64,000 nt of DNA from Parasediminibacterium sp046546515 (GCF_046546515.1 NZ_JBKHKJ010000020.1:34674-98673), one strand, 5' to 3'. Shown: positions 25,775-34,340, counted from the stretch's first letter. The notes: a model not told the origin generated them from the sequence alone. Numbers and translations are program-made.

Positions 25775-26092
25775 CCTTAAGCTTGTTTTGTTTTGCCTAG
25801 TTGGTCTTAGCTCCATTCTTCGCCGTTGTTGTGTCTCACCTTGGCGTAAAGTTCTCAACTCGGCTTAGAGTTCCCAAATAAAAAGTCCCGTTGGGCGTAT
25901 GTCTCCTGACTACGCCCCAGTGTTTGCAAATCTCTGATTTGCGTCTTCATAAAACCCAGACAGCACAAGAGCTTAGGGCATTTAGGGTTCATTTACCAAT
26001 AGCCAATAATAACTTTTTCAAAATACTAATATATTTAGTTTATTTTCGTGCAATATTTAGCTTAAAACAAGGAGGCAAAACAACCCAAGCTA
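25775..26092. other. Gene-free stretch with a short hairpin
   Basis: No gene is supported. A 69-codon frame starting at 25891 has unnatural composition. Around 25925-25950 is a GCAAATC-TCT-GATTTGC hairpin that looks like part of another dispersed repeat. Low-complexity AT sequence follows. Confidence 0.5.
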
Positions 26093-26373
26093 TATCGTAG
26101 TTCTTTTTTTATTAATATTAAAATAGTTGTAGTACCCAATAAGGTTTTGTTTTATCGGCATAGAATCACTCACAAATCACTCACTTTTTCTCACAAATCA
26201 CTCATAAATCACGCACAAATCACTCAAAAAGTACGCACAAAACACTCGCAAAACACTCAAAAAAATTTGTCTATATTGTTGATAATCAATAGTTTAATTG
26301 AGCGAAGATGATTTTTTGAAAAACGACAAAGGAGCAAAAATGCCCGAAAAAGGCAAAACTGAAACTATTTTAA
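26093..26373 (+). repeat. Conserved-frame element with 11-nt phased array (array D)
   Basis: Matches the element at 63716-64000 in order and spacing. A 35-nt leading block (26093-26127; 32 identities) is followed at +185 by GTTGATAATCAAT, then GATGATTTT (26307) and a 22-nt end GGCAAAACTGAAACTATT (26352-26373; 21 of 22). Between the leading block and GTTGATAATCAAT lies an array of about nine units of the type CACTCACAAAT, exactly 11 nt apart from 26199 to 26254. The array sequence differs completely from the other copy. Confidence 0.85.
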
Positions 26374-26439
26374 TAAAAAACTCGGCACAATAGGCATTAT
26401 AAAAAATGTGCAAGTGTTTTGTTTTTGCCCTCGCCTTTT

Positions 26440-26700
26440 CCTGCTCCCTCTCCCTTTGGAGCTAGGGTATATACACATCTTTTTTAGGCTTTTTAATTTG
26501 ACTCAAATAGATGGATTTAAGGAAAATCTTGCATAAAAGCACTTGAATTTTGTCAACCATTGGCTCCCCCTCGCCTTTGGAGAGGGGGTTGGGGGGTGAG
26601 GTTTACAAGCTTAAGGGCAACACCTACCTCAATAGGAGTTGTGTATATACGCTACCCCTTTGGAGAGGGCTGGGGTGAGGTCGGGGCTGGGGTGAGGTCT
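26440..26700. repeat. Cluster of R1 repeats
   Basis: At least three partial or complete R1 copies (about 26448-26490, 26563-26600, 26643-26697) with a GTATATACAC motif between them. No coding capacity. Lies between the 11-nt arrays D and E. Confidence 0.7.
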
Positions 26701-26827
26701 AGTCTAGGTTGCCCCAGCCTTAGTTCTTAGCATCGTCGCACTATGTTTAACATCAAAATTAAAAAGTTTTAATATGTTCATTGTAGGCTCAAAAAAACTA
26801 AAAAAAACACTCATTTTTCTGCTAAAA

Positions 26828-26946
26828 GTAAGCACGAAATATGCAAAAACTAAGCACAAAATATGCAGAAAGTAAGCATAAAATATGCAAAAAGTAAGCA
26901 CAAAATATGCAAAAAGTAAGCACAAAATATGCACAAAATACGCACT
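26828..26946 (+). repeat. 11-nt phased array, GCA type (array E)
   Basis: GCA begins at 26832, 26843, 26854, 26865, 26876, 26887, 26898, 26909, 26920, 26931 and 26942: eleven units with exact 11-nt period, alternating AAGCACAAAAT and ATGCAAAAAGT. It is followed by TTTCAATGAGTTAT (26971-26984), as after array C. Because 11 and 3 are coprime, the array creates long open frames such as minus-strand 26704-26958, which I do not consider a gene. Confidence 0.9.
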
Positions 26947-27206
26947 TAAAAAAAGCATAAAACACTGTATTTCAATGAGTTATCACTTATGTAAACACTG
27001 GAAATAAAATCGGGGCAGCAAAAGTCAGCAAAAACAAGCGGGAAATACCCCTAAAAATGGGTCATAAAAGTGTTTGCTTGGCCTCCCATCAAGGTTGCAT
27101 TCAATGATCGGTTGGCGCTAACCAACACCTCAAAAAAAAGAATTAGCCATATTTTATCCTTGAATTTATCGGAGAATGGACGCTAAAGACTATTTTTATA
27201 AAAAGA

Positions 27207-27269
27207 TTACCACTTACCACTTATGACTTACTACTTGCGCCTTGCTACTTACGCCTTATGCCTTTTGCC
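27207..27269 (+). repeat. Nine heptanucleotide repeats encoding a signal peptide
   Basis: Nine consecutive 7-nt units (TTACCAC, TTACCAC, TTATGAC, TTACTAC, TTGCGCC, TTGCTAC, TTACGCC, TTATGCC, TTTTGCC). The start ATG of the next gene lies in the third unit, and the units continue through codon 15. Confidence 0.9.
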
Positions 27270-28518
27270 CCTTACCTTACTTGCCCAACGCCAGCCAGAT
27301 AAAATATACATGCCATCTATCCATGCCGTGAAACTGTACAAGCAAGGTAACCAGGAAAGCGTGGCCATGATAAAGCTAAACTCCGGCGACCAGTTAGAAC
27401 TTCATTTTGACGATTTGGGCGACGACATTAAAAACTATTACTACACTTACCAATTGTGCAATGCCGACTGGCAGCCTGCCGACCTAAGCAGTTTCGACTA
27501 CCTGAAAGGCTACCAGCAGCAGCACCTGAACCAGTACCGTGTTGCTTCCATTGCCCTTACGCATTATATACACTACCAAACGCTATTGCCCGACAAGAAC
27601 TGTATGCCCACCAGAAGCGGCAATTATTTGCTAAAAGTGTTCTTGGATGGCGACACATCGCAACTAGCGTTTACCAAAAGGTTGTATGTGGTGGATAGCC
27701 GAGCAGGCGTTATTGGCAGCATCCAGCAGCCTTTTGACAACCAACTAACACAAACGCACCAAAAACTACAGTTTAGTGTAGATATTACCCAGCTAAACGC
27801 TTCTAATCCTTCACAGCAAATAAAAGTAGCCGCCGTGCAAAATTATAAATGGGACGATGCTATTGTGGATATGCAGCCTTCCTTTATCAGGGGCAACCTG
27901 TTGGAATACAATGGGGAGCAGGATTTTTTATTTGAAGCTGGCAAAGAATACCGCTGGGTGGACCTGCGTAGCTTCCGCTTTGAAAGCGAAAGGATAGACC
28001 GTATCAATAAAAATGTGCAGCCCAATATTGTATTTGTAAAGCCAGATGGCAACCTGAATAAGCAGCGGTATCTATTGTATCAAGACAATAATGGCTGGAT
28101 GGATATAGCCACCACTGAATCGGTAAATACCTGGTGGCAAACAGACTATGCCAATGTTATATTTACCTATTGGCCAGATGGTGGGCAACCCCTTGCAGGC
28201 AAGAATTTGTATTTGGTAGGCGAGATGACACAAAACCGTTTTGATGAAGACAGCAGGATGGTTTTCAACCCATCGAAGGGAGTTTACCAAAAAGCATTAC
28301 TGCTAAAGCAGGGGTATTATGGATACAGCTATGCCACAAAAGATGTAAACAAACCAGATATGCACGCCAGCCCGGCAGCAACCGAAGGCAACTACTGGGA
28401 AGCCGAAAACGATTACATGATTTTGGTATATTATAGGTCGTACAGTGGAAGGCACGACGAACTGGTGGGCATGGTAAAGCTAAATTCAATAACCAATAGG
28501 GCAGGGGCAGGGTTTTAA
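27223..28518 (+). CDS. Type IX secretion system plug protein (DUF5103)
   Basis: A 431-residue exported protein. After a signal peptide ending LLAQ come the DUF5103 features: NSGDQLELHFDDLGDDIKNYYYTYQLCNADWQPADLSSFDYLKGY, FTKRLYVVDSRAGVIGSIQQP, and a second half with FTYWPDGGQPLAGKNLYLVGEM and YRSYSGRHDELVG. DUF5103 proteins plug the SprA pore of the T9SS translocon, so this is an envelope protein of the secretion system that exports cargo such as the giant protein at 42-53 kb. The signal peptide is encoded by heptanucleotide repeats and therefore shows a 7-residue periodicity (MTYYLRL, ATYALCL, LPLTLLA). No other T9SS gene is nearby. Confidence 0.9.
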   Translation: MTYYLRLATYALCLLPLTLLAQRQPDKIYMPSIHAVKLYKQGNQESVAMIKLNSGDQLELHFDDLGDDIKNYYYTYQLCNADWQPADLSSFDYLKGYQQQHLNQYRVASIALTHYIHYQTLLPDKNCMPTRSGNYLLKVFLDGDTSQLAFTKRLYVVDSRAGVIGSIQQPFDNQLTQTHQKLQFSVDITQLNASNPSQQIKVAAVQNYKWDDAIVDMQPSFIRGNLLEYNGEQDFLFEAGKEYRWVDLRSFRFESERIDRINKNVQPNIVFVKPDGNLNKQRYLLYQDNNGWMDIATTESVNTWWQTDYANVIFTYWPDGGQPLAGKNLYLVGEMTQNRFDEDSRMVFNPSKGVYQKALLLKQGYYGYSYATKDVNKPDMHASPAATEGNYWEAENDYMILVYYRSYSGRHDELVGMVKLNSITNRAGAGF

Positions 28519-28555
28519 GTTAGTGGTTAAAATATTGGACTTTTTACAAAATTCC

Positions 28556-28587
28556 TTTGTTCATTTCCCAAGCATCCCCTACATTTG
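28556..28587 (+). promoter_or_regulatory. Promoter of the SRP RNA gene
   Basis: TTTG (28556-28559), 20-nt spacer, TACATTTG (28580-28587): a full match to the Bacteroidetes -33/-7 consensus. The predicted start is 3-5 bases downstream, at the base of the SRP RNA stem. Confidence 0.85.
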
Positions 28588-28588
28588 C

Positions 28589-28696
28589 AGTCGGCAGGTC
28601 TTACACGACCAGCTCCTGCTGAACCTCCCCAGGGTAGGAATACAGCAAGGATAGGCGGTTGTAGCGGTGCGATGTGAGTAGCCTGCCGATTTTTTT
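28589..28696 (+). ncRNA. ffs: Small signal recognition particle RNA (4.5S)
   Basis: About 100 nt whose ends TCGGCAGG (28591-28598) and CCTGCCGA (28682-28689) pair. The apical part contains the conserved SRP domain IV features: CTGAACCTCCCCAGG, GGAATACAGCAAGG and a GCGG turn. A T-run (28690-28696) right after the stem ends transcription. It binds Ffh and targets membrane proteins co-translationally. The promoter immediately upstream is of consensus quality. Confidence 0.95.
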
Positions 28697-28767
28697 CCCT
28701 TCTTTATCTAACAGGGGATGACATGTAGATAGAAATTCTATAATAGTTACTTACTCAAATTGAATCC

Positions 28768-29418
28768 ATGAAATTTTTTATTGACACAGCAAATTTGGCC
28801 CAAATAAAGGAAGCCAACGATTTAGGTATTTTGGATGGTGTAACAACCAACCCGTCTTTAATGGCTAAGGAAGGCATCAAAGGCACAGAAGCTATTTTGC
28901 AGCACTACAAAACCATTTGTGAAATGGTTGATGGCGACATTAGTGCAGAAGTATTGTCTGTAACTTTTGACGAGATTGTAGCAGAAGGTAAAATATTAGC
29001 AGCCATCCACCCCAATATAATAGTGAAAGTACCGATGATAAAAGAAGGTATCAAAGCTATTAAATGGTTTACAGACAATGGCATTAAAACAAACTGCACA
29101 TTGGTTTTCAGTGCTGGCCAAGCTATTTTGGCTGCAAAAGCAGGTGCTACTTATTTGTCTCCATTTATTGGCCGTATAGACGATACCAACTGGGATGGCG
29201 TTGATTTGATTGCACAAATAGCAAATATCTACTCTATCCAAGGTTTTGAAACACAAATTTTGGCTGCTTCTATCCGCAACCCTTTGCATATTATCAAATG
29301 TGCCGAAGCCGGTGCAGATGTTTGTACCTGCCCATTAGATTCTATCTTAGGCTTGTTGAAACACCCATTAACCGACATTGGTTTGGCCAAGTTCTTGGAA
29401 GATGCCAAGAAAATGTAG
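28768..29418 (+). CDS. Transaldolase, short TalC/Fsa type
   Basis: A 216-residue protein, the length of the small transaldolase/fructose-6-phosphate aldolase subfamily. MKFFIDTANLAQIKEANDLGILDGVTTNPSLMAKEG contains the family start and the TTNPS motif; IIVKVPM carries the Schiff-base lysine; CTLVFSAGQAILAAKAGATYLSPFIGRIDD is also typical. It interconverts sugar phosphates of the pentose phosphate pathway. A terminator follows at 29446. Confidence 0.95.
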   Translation: MKFFIDTANLAQIKEANDLGILDGVTTNPSLMAKEGIKGTEAILQHYKTICEMVDGDISAEVLSVTFDEIVAEGKILAAIHPNIIVKVPMIKEGIKAIKWFTDNGIKTNCTLVFSAGQAILAAKAGATYLSPFIGRIDDTNWDGVDLIAQIANIYSIQGFETQILAASIRNPLHIIKCAEAGADVCTCPLDSILGLLKHPLTDIGLAKFLEDAKKM

Positions 29419-29445
29419 TTTTTTAGGAAAATTATAATTTTATAT

Positions 29446-29482
29446 AAAAAATACCGCAAGTGCTATGCTTGCGGTATTTTTT
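29446..29482 (+). terminator. Rho-independent terminator of the transaldolase gene
   Basis: AATACCGCAAG, 7-nt loop, CTTGCGGTATT followed by a T-run, 28 bases after the stop codon. Confidence 0.9.
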
Positions 29483-29535
29483 GTTTGTTACTGAAAGCTA
29501 AACTTTAAATATATTTTAGAATAACAAATCAAAAG

Positions 29536-29553
29536 TTTTAGATTTGCCTAAAA
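29536..29553. promoter_or_regulatory. Candidate operator of the DtxR/MntR-family regulator
   Basis: TTTTAG-ATTTGC-CTAAAA is a perfect 6-bp palindrome with a 6-nt spacer, 11 bases before the GTG start of the regulator gene. Its form resembles boxes bound by DtxR/MntR regulators (TTAGG-N-CCTAA), so it may autoregulate the regulator-transporter operon. Confidence 0.5.
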
Positions 29554-29563
29554 TTATATTTTA

Positions 29564-30235
29564 GTGATAGATAATTTATCCCCGACAGAAGAAAATTATA
29601 TAAAGGCCATTTACCACCTGCAAAAAACCGACGACAATGTTAGCACCAACGACGTGGCAGAGCGGTTGAACACCAAAGCTGCTTCGGTTACCGACATGCT
29701 GAAAAAGCTGAATACCAAAAAAATATTGAACTACGAGAAATACAAAGGCTTCACGCTTAGCTTTGAAGGCGAAAAAATAGCCCTTGCAATTGTGCGCAAA
29801 CACCGCCTGTGGGAATATTTCCTGGTAGAAACCTTGCAGTTTGGCTGGGATGAAGTACATGCAATAGCCGAAGAACTAGAACATATAACCAGCAAAAAAT
29901 TAATTGAACGGCTGGATAACTTCCTCGGCAATCCCCGCTTCGACCCTCACGGCGACCCTATACCAGACAGCAACGGACAAATGGAAAAATTGGTACAGGT
30001 AAACCTAGTGGATTTGCCCGTTGGGCAAGAAGCAAAAGTAAGCGCAGTGGGCAGCCAAAGCACCGAGCTGCTGGAACTGCTTACGCACAAAAGCATTGCC
30101 ATAGGCACCAATATTACCATTAAACGCAAATTCACTTTCGATCATTCCATGGAGATAGAAACAAACGGGCAGGTGGCATTTACCATCAGCCAGCAACTGG
30201 CACAAGCATTATTTGTAAAAAAGACGGGTATATGA
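29564..30235 (+). CDS. DtxR/MntR-family metal-dependent transcriptional regulator
   Basis: A 223-residue protein with an N-terminal winged helix (LSPTEENYIKAIYHLQ...VSTNDVAERLNTKAASVTDMLKKLNTKKIL), a dimerisation/metal-binding domain (VRKHRLWEYFLVETLQFGWDEVHAIAEELEH...DPHGDPIP), and a C-terminal SH3-like FeoA domain (LPVGQEAKVSAVGSQSTELLELL). DtxR-type rather than short MntR. It represses metal uptake genes when Fe2+ or Mn2+ is bound. It overlaps the downstream mntH by 4 nt (ATGA), giving one transcription unit with its likely target. The start codon is GTG; the palindrome just upstream fits autoregulation. Confidence 0.92.
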   Translation: MIDNLSPTEENYIKAIYHLQKTDDNVSTNDVAERLNTKAASVTDMLKKLNTKKILNYEKYKGFTLSFEGEKIALAIVRKHRLWEYFLVETLQFGWDEVHAIAEELEHITSKKLIERLDNFLGNPRFDPHGDPIPDSNGQMEKLVQVNLVDLPVGQEAKVSAVGSQSTELLELLTHKSIAIGTNITIKRKFTFDHSMEIETNGQVAFTISQQLAQALFVKKTGI

Positions 30236-32133
30236 GTACAAGCAGCACACACAACGAAACCTCTTTAGGCGAAGTTCACTCATCTGTTGACACTACCCAG
30301 CCCCGCAAGGGCTTTAGGCGCATACTGGCCTATTTTGGCCCTGCATACTTAGTAAGCGTGGGCTATATGGATCCGGGCAACTGGGCTACAGATCTGCAAG
30401 GCGGTGCACAGTTTGGCTACCAGCTAATCTGGGTATTGCTGATGAGCAACCTCATGGCTTTGTTACTGCAAAGCCTTAGTGCCAGGCTAGGCATTGTGCG
30501 GCGTAAAGACTTAGCACAAGCCAACAGGGAAATTTACCCGCCCGTTGTTAATTTTTGCCTCTACATACTAGCCGAGCTGGCCATTGCAGCTTGCGATTTG
30601 GCCGAAGTACTGGGCATGGCAATAGGTATTTATTTATTAACTGCGCTGCCGCTTATCTGGGGTGTTGCTTTCACCATTTTAGATACGTTTTTGCTCATGT
30701 GGCTGCAAAAGCTAGGCATACGCAAGCTGGAAGCATTCATTATTTCATTGGTGGCAATTATTGGGTTTTCGTTTTTGCTGGAATTGATATTTGCAAAACC
30801 CCACCTAGGCGAAGTACTGAAAGGCTTTATACCAGTAAAGCTAAACAAGGCATCGTTGTATATAGCCGTTGGCATTATTGGCGCAACAGTAATGCCCCAC
30901 AACCTATACCTGCATTCTGCCTTGGTGCAAACAAGGAAAATAAGCACCGATGTGCCAGGCATAAAAAGGGCGTTGAAGTACAACTTTATCGACAGTTTCA
31001 TTGCCTTGAATGGTGCTTTTTTGGTAAATGCAGCCATACTAATACTCGCTGCAAGTGTATTTTTTGCATCGGGGAATACAGGCGTAGCCAAAATAGAAGA
31101 CGCCTACCGCCTGCTTAGCCCTTTGCTAGGCAATAAATTAGCCCCCACGCTGTTTGCTATTGCCTTGATAGCTGCTGGGCAAAGCTCTACCATCACAGGT
31201 ACCATGGCTGGCCAGATAGTAATGGAAGGGTACCTAAGCCTGCGGATAGACCCCTTGCTAAGAAGGTTGATTACAAGGCTGATTGCCATTGTGCCTGCCG
31301 CTATTGTGATTTTTGTTTATGGAGACCAAAAAGTTGATGACTTACTAGTGTTTAGCCAAGTAGTACTAAGCCTGCAATTGGGCTTCGCCATTGTACCATT
31401 GATACATTTTGTAAGCGATAAAAAAACGATGGGCGAGTTTGCCATTGGAAATGCTACCAAAATATTGGCATGGACTATTGCCATTATATTGGTGTATTTG
31501 AATGTGCAATTAGTGGCTGAAAAAATGACGGAAGTGTTTGTGCAGGAGGGGCATTTGATAGCAAAGGTAGTAACAAGTATTGCGGCATTGTTGTTTGCTT
31601 GGTTATTCATCACCATGACTGTATTGCCTATAATTCAAAGCCGGAAGGGCTTTAAAAGCGTGGACATGCACCCTGCGGCATTACCATTGAACGACCTTGC
31701 CACCAGGGCAATCCATCAAATAGTAGTAGCATTAGACTTTAGCGACAACGATGGCAAATTAATAGCCCAGGCTATTGCCCAGGGGAATAAAGATGCCCAT
31801 TATACGCTATTGCATATTATTGAAAGCGTATCGGCCAACTATTTAGGTGCAGCCAGCGATGATACCGAGACACAGAAAGACACGGAAAGGCTTAAAGGTT
31901 ATGCGGTGCAATTGGAGGAACTAGGCTATAACGTAACCATAAAATTAGGATACAGGAACAGGGTGAAGGAAATTGTACGGCTAGTAAAAGAAGCCAATGC
32001 AGACTTGCTTGTAGTAGGCGCCCACCGCCATAGGGGCATTAAAGATTTTTTATTTGGCGAGACGATAGACTCGGTAAGGCATGATTTAGATATTGCCGTG
32101 TTAATTGTAAATGTTTATGCCTCTAAGAAGTAG
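30232..32133 (+). CDS. mntH: Nramp-type Mn2+/Fe2+ transporter fused to a universal stress protein domain
   Basis: A 633-residue fusion. Residues about 28-460 form an Nramp transporter with DPGNWATDLQGGAQFGYQL (DPGN at 47-50) in helix 1 and MPHNLYLHS in helix 6, the two metal-binding motifs; transport is H+-coupled. Residues about 493-633 form a UspA domain (AIHQIVVALDFSDND..., LLVVGAHRHRGIKDFLFGET), which carries most of the nucleotide-binding loop pattern. The Usp domain could sense ATP or a metal/stress signal on the cytosolic side. The upstream gene, overlapping by 4 nt, is its likely regulator. Fusions of this type are, to my knowledge, known in Bacteroidetes. Confidence 0.93.
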   Translation: MSTSSTHNETSLGEVHSSVDTTQPRKGFRRILAYFGPAYLVSVGYMDPGNWATDLQGGAQFGYQLIWVLLMSNLMALLLQSLSARLGIVRRKDLAQANREIYPPVVNFCLYILAELAIAACDLAEVLGMAIGIYLLTALPLIWGVAFTILDTFLLMWLQKLGIRKLEAFIISLVAIIGFSFLLELIFAKPHLGEVLKGFIPVKLNKASLYIAVGIIGATVMPHNLYLHSALVQTRKISTDVPGIKRALKYNFIDSFIALNGAFLVNAAILILAASVFFASGNTGVAKIEDAYRLLSPLLGNKLAPTLFAIALIAAGQSSTITGTMAGQIVMEGYLSLRIDPLLRRLITRLIAIVPAAIVIFVYGDQKVDDLLVFSQVVLSLQLGFAIVPLIHFVSDKKTMGEFAIGNATKILAWTIAIILVYLNVQLVAEKMTEVFVQEGHLIAKVVTSIAALLFAWLFITMTVLPIIQSRKGFKSVDMHPAALPLNDLATRAIHQIVVALDFSDNDGKLIAQAIAQGNKDAHYTLLHIIESVSANYLGAASDDTETQKDTERLKGYAVQLEELGYNVTIKLGYRNRVKEIVRLVKEANADLLVVGAHRHRGIKDFLFGETIDSVRHDLDIAVLIVNVYASKK

Positions 32134-32152
32134 GGGATTTCAAATGCAATCA

Positions 32153-32221
32153 TTTTGCCACTAATGGATGAATAAGAACGAATAAAAAATATTAGTGTCC
32201 ATTCGTGCATTAGTGGCAAAA
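32153..32221. terminator. Foldback between convergent genes
   Basis: TTTTGCCACTAATG (32153-32166) and its exact complement (32208-32221) flank 41 bases related to the AATGCACGAATG type repeat seen at 5810-5835. It lies between convergent genes and may terminate both. Confidence 0.6.
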
Positions 32222-32242
32222 GTATTTCTTAGCAATTTTCCC

Positions 32243-33094
32243 CTACTTCAAAATCCTATTAATCTTATTAGCATTCACCATCAATTCCTGCAAATATTCC
32301 ATATTCTCTTTTTCCAGGCAAGCCTTGAATTTACGGAGCTGTGTGATATGCTCGTTCAGCACATCCAGCACATTTTCCCGGTTTTGCATAAAAATAGGCG
32401 CCCACATGGCGGGGCTACTCTTAGCTAGTCGAACTGTACTTTCAAAACCACCACCTGCAAGGTCAAAAATGGTGTGTTCTTCTTTTTCCTTCTCCAATAC
32501 TGTATTGGCAAGGGCAAAGGAAGTAATATGCGATATATGGCTGATATAGGCAGCGTGCATGTCGTGGGCGGCTGCATCCATGTATATCATGTTCATGCCC
32601 AATGTTTTATAGATGTCTTCAATAACATCCACTATTACTACATCACTTTTTTCCTTCTCGCAAATAACACATGCCCTGCCTTTAAAAGCATCCCTAACGG
32701 CTGCCTCGGGGCCACTGTATTCCGTACCCCACATGGGGTGGGTGGCCACAAAGCGGTGGCGCATGGGGTGGTTTGCCAAGGCTTCACAAAGGGCATGTTT
32801 GGTAGAGCCAGCATCAGCCACAAATTGTTTTTCGGTAATGGTGTCTAAAATGGTTTCCATAATGGGTATGGTGGCATCTACGGGTATGGCCACATAAATA
32901 AAATCAGCTTTCTGGATGGCATCCACCAATGGCAATACCTCATCCACAATGCCCAGCTCCACCGCTTTTTTGCCACTGGCTTCCGTGCGGCTAACACCGA
33001 TAATATGCTTTGCAAAACCCTTGTCTCGCAATGCCAGTGCAAAAGAGCCACTAATAAGCCCCACACCCACAATGGTTACCGTTAAATTCTCCAT
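32243..33094 (-). CDS. tyrA: Prephenate dehydrogenase
   Basis: A 283-residue NAD(P)-dependent enzyme. Rossmann motif GVGLISGS (10-17), VAIPVDA, VADAGSTKHAL, HPMWGTEYSGPEAA and SHISHITSFALA are typical of TyrA. It oxidises prephenate to 4-hydroxyphenylpyruvate. Third gene of the pheA-aminotransferase-tyrA group, 76 bases after the aminotransferase, so likely cotranscribed and under the Phe/Tyr attenuator. Confidence 0.95.
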   Translation of the reverse strand: MENLTVTIVGVGLISGSFALALRDKGFAKHIIGVSRTEASGKKAVELGIVDEVLPLVDAIQKADFIYVAIPVDATIPIMETILDTITEKQFVADAGSTKHALCEALANHPMRHRFVATHPMWGTEYSGPEAAVRDAFKGRACVICEKEKSDVVIVDVIEDIYKTLGMNMIYMDAAAHDMHAAYISHISHITSFALANTVLEKEKEEHTIFDLAGGGFESTVRLAKSSPAMWAPIFMQNRENVLDVLNEHITQLRKFKACLEKENMEYLQELMVNANKINRILK

Positions 33095-33150
33095 GACTAA
33101 TAATGATGCTTTTTTAAAATCCGAATAAGGGTAACCGTAAGGTATACACC

Positions 33151-33188
33151 TACTTACTACTTACTACTTACTACTTATCACTTACCAC
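33151..33188. repeat. Heptanucleotide repeats at the aminotransferase 3' end
   Basis: TACTTAC type units every 7 nt. The stop codon and last residues (VVSDK) of the aminotransferase are read from these units, in the same frame as the VVSGKS end of the protein at 10775. Confidence 0.85.
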
Positions 33189-34340
33189 CCTCCTTATCGC
33201 TTCCTCAAATTTTTCAATGCTTCCGCAAAGGCTTACCCTTATGTACCCATTGCCAGCACTGCCAAAAATGCCTCCTGGCGTGATGAATACATTGCTATTA
33301 TATAACACATCGTCGCTTAGTGTATACCCATCTTTATAGGTTGCAGGTATTTTTGCCCAGACAAACATGCCTACTTGGTTTTTGGAGTAATCGCATTGCA
33401 ATACGTCTAACAGTTCAAATACTTTTACCCTGCGTTCACGGTAAACAGTGTTGATACTGTCGTACCAGTCTTTGCCCAAGCCTAGAGCGACAGCAGCGGC
33501 CAATTGAAGGGGTAAAAACATGCCACTGTCCATATTGCTTTTAAAGCGCAGCACTTCGTCTATCCTTTCTTTGGCGGCTATCAGCATTCCAATGCGCCAT
33601 CCAGCCATGTTTTGGCTTTTGCTGAGGGAGTTTAGTTCCAGTACCACATCTTTTGCACCTTCCAAACTCAATAGGCTCATTGGGTTATCGTTCAAAATAA
33701 AGCTATATGGGTTGTCGTGTACTATCAGTATCCCATGTTCACGGGCAAAGGCAACCAATTGCTTTAAAACTTCCACATTTGGCAATTCGCCAGTCGGCAT
33801 GTGGGGATAGTTCACAAACATCAATTTGATATTTGTTGTATCCAACGCTGCCAAAACAGTTAAATCGGGCTGCCAACTGTTTGCTTCCGTCAATTCATAA
33901 TCCAGGCAAGTGCCACCAGCTAGTTTCACTGCGCTGCGGTAAGTAGGGTAGCCTGGGTTGGGAACTAACGCAATATCGCCATCGTTCAAATAGGTCATGC
34001 AGATATGCATAATGCCTTCCTTGCTGCCAATCAAGGGCAATATTTCGGTGTCGGGGTTTACATCTACTCCGTACCATTTTTTATACCAATTACTAATGGC
34101 ATTCCTTAAAACTGGCGATCCTTTGTATGACTGGTAGGCATGGACATTTGGCTTGGCACTTTCTTCCTGCAATACTTTTATCACATCTGGGTGAGGCGGC
34201 AAATCGGGGCTGCCAATGCCTAGGCTGATGATGTTTTTGCCTTGCTTGTTCAAGTCGTCAATCTCCCGAAGTTTTTGGGAGAAATAATATTCGCCAATGC
34301 CCTCTAGGCGGCTGGAAGTATGTATTTGTTTTACTGGCAT
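33171..34340 (-). CDS. Class I/II aminotransferase, probably aromatic
   Basis: A 389-residue PLP enzyme of fold type I with the Schiff-base lysine K241 in NSLSKSQNMAGWRIG, NYPHMPTG (178-185) and HDNPYS. Sitting between pheA and tyrA it is the likely transaminase of phenylpyruvate and 4-hydroxyphenylpyruvate. The C-terminal RRVVSDK and stop come from a heptanucleotide repeat. Confidence 0.92.
   Translation of the reverse strand: MPVKQIHTSSRLEGIGEYYFSQKLREIDDLNKQGKNIISLGIGSPDLPPHPDVIKVLQEESAKPNVHAYQSYKGSPVLRNAISNWYKKWYGVDVNPDTEILPLIGSKEGIMHICMTYLNDGDIALVPNPGYPTYRSAVKLAGGTCLDYELTEANSWQPDLTVLAALDTTNIKLMFVNYPHMPTGELPNVEVLKQLVAFAREHGILIVHDNPYSFILNDNPMSLLSLEGAKDVVLELNSLSKSQNMAGWRIGMLIAAKERIDEVLRFKSNMDSGMFLPLQLAAAVALGLGKDWYDSINTVYRERRVKVFELLDVLQCDYSKNQVGMFVWAKIPATYKDGYTLSDDVLYNSNVFITPGGIFGSAGNGYIRVSLCGSIEKFEEAIRRVVSDK

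Noticed and set aside
25891..26100. 69-codon frame starting MGVCLLTTPQ
   Set aside because: Lies in a repeat-like hairpin region, composition not protein-like, no promoter or neighbours.
26828..26946. Array considered as a CRISPR
   Set aside because: Units are 11 nt and contiguous, with no unique spacers and no cas genes.
26704..26958. Minus-strand frame of 84 codons rich in Phe, Leu and Tyr
   Set aside because: It is produced by the 11-nt array (22-residue periodicity) and has no natural protein composition.
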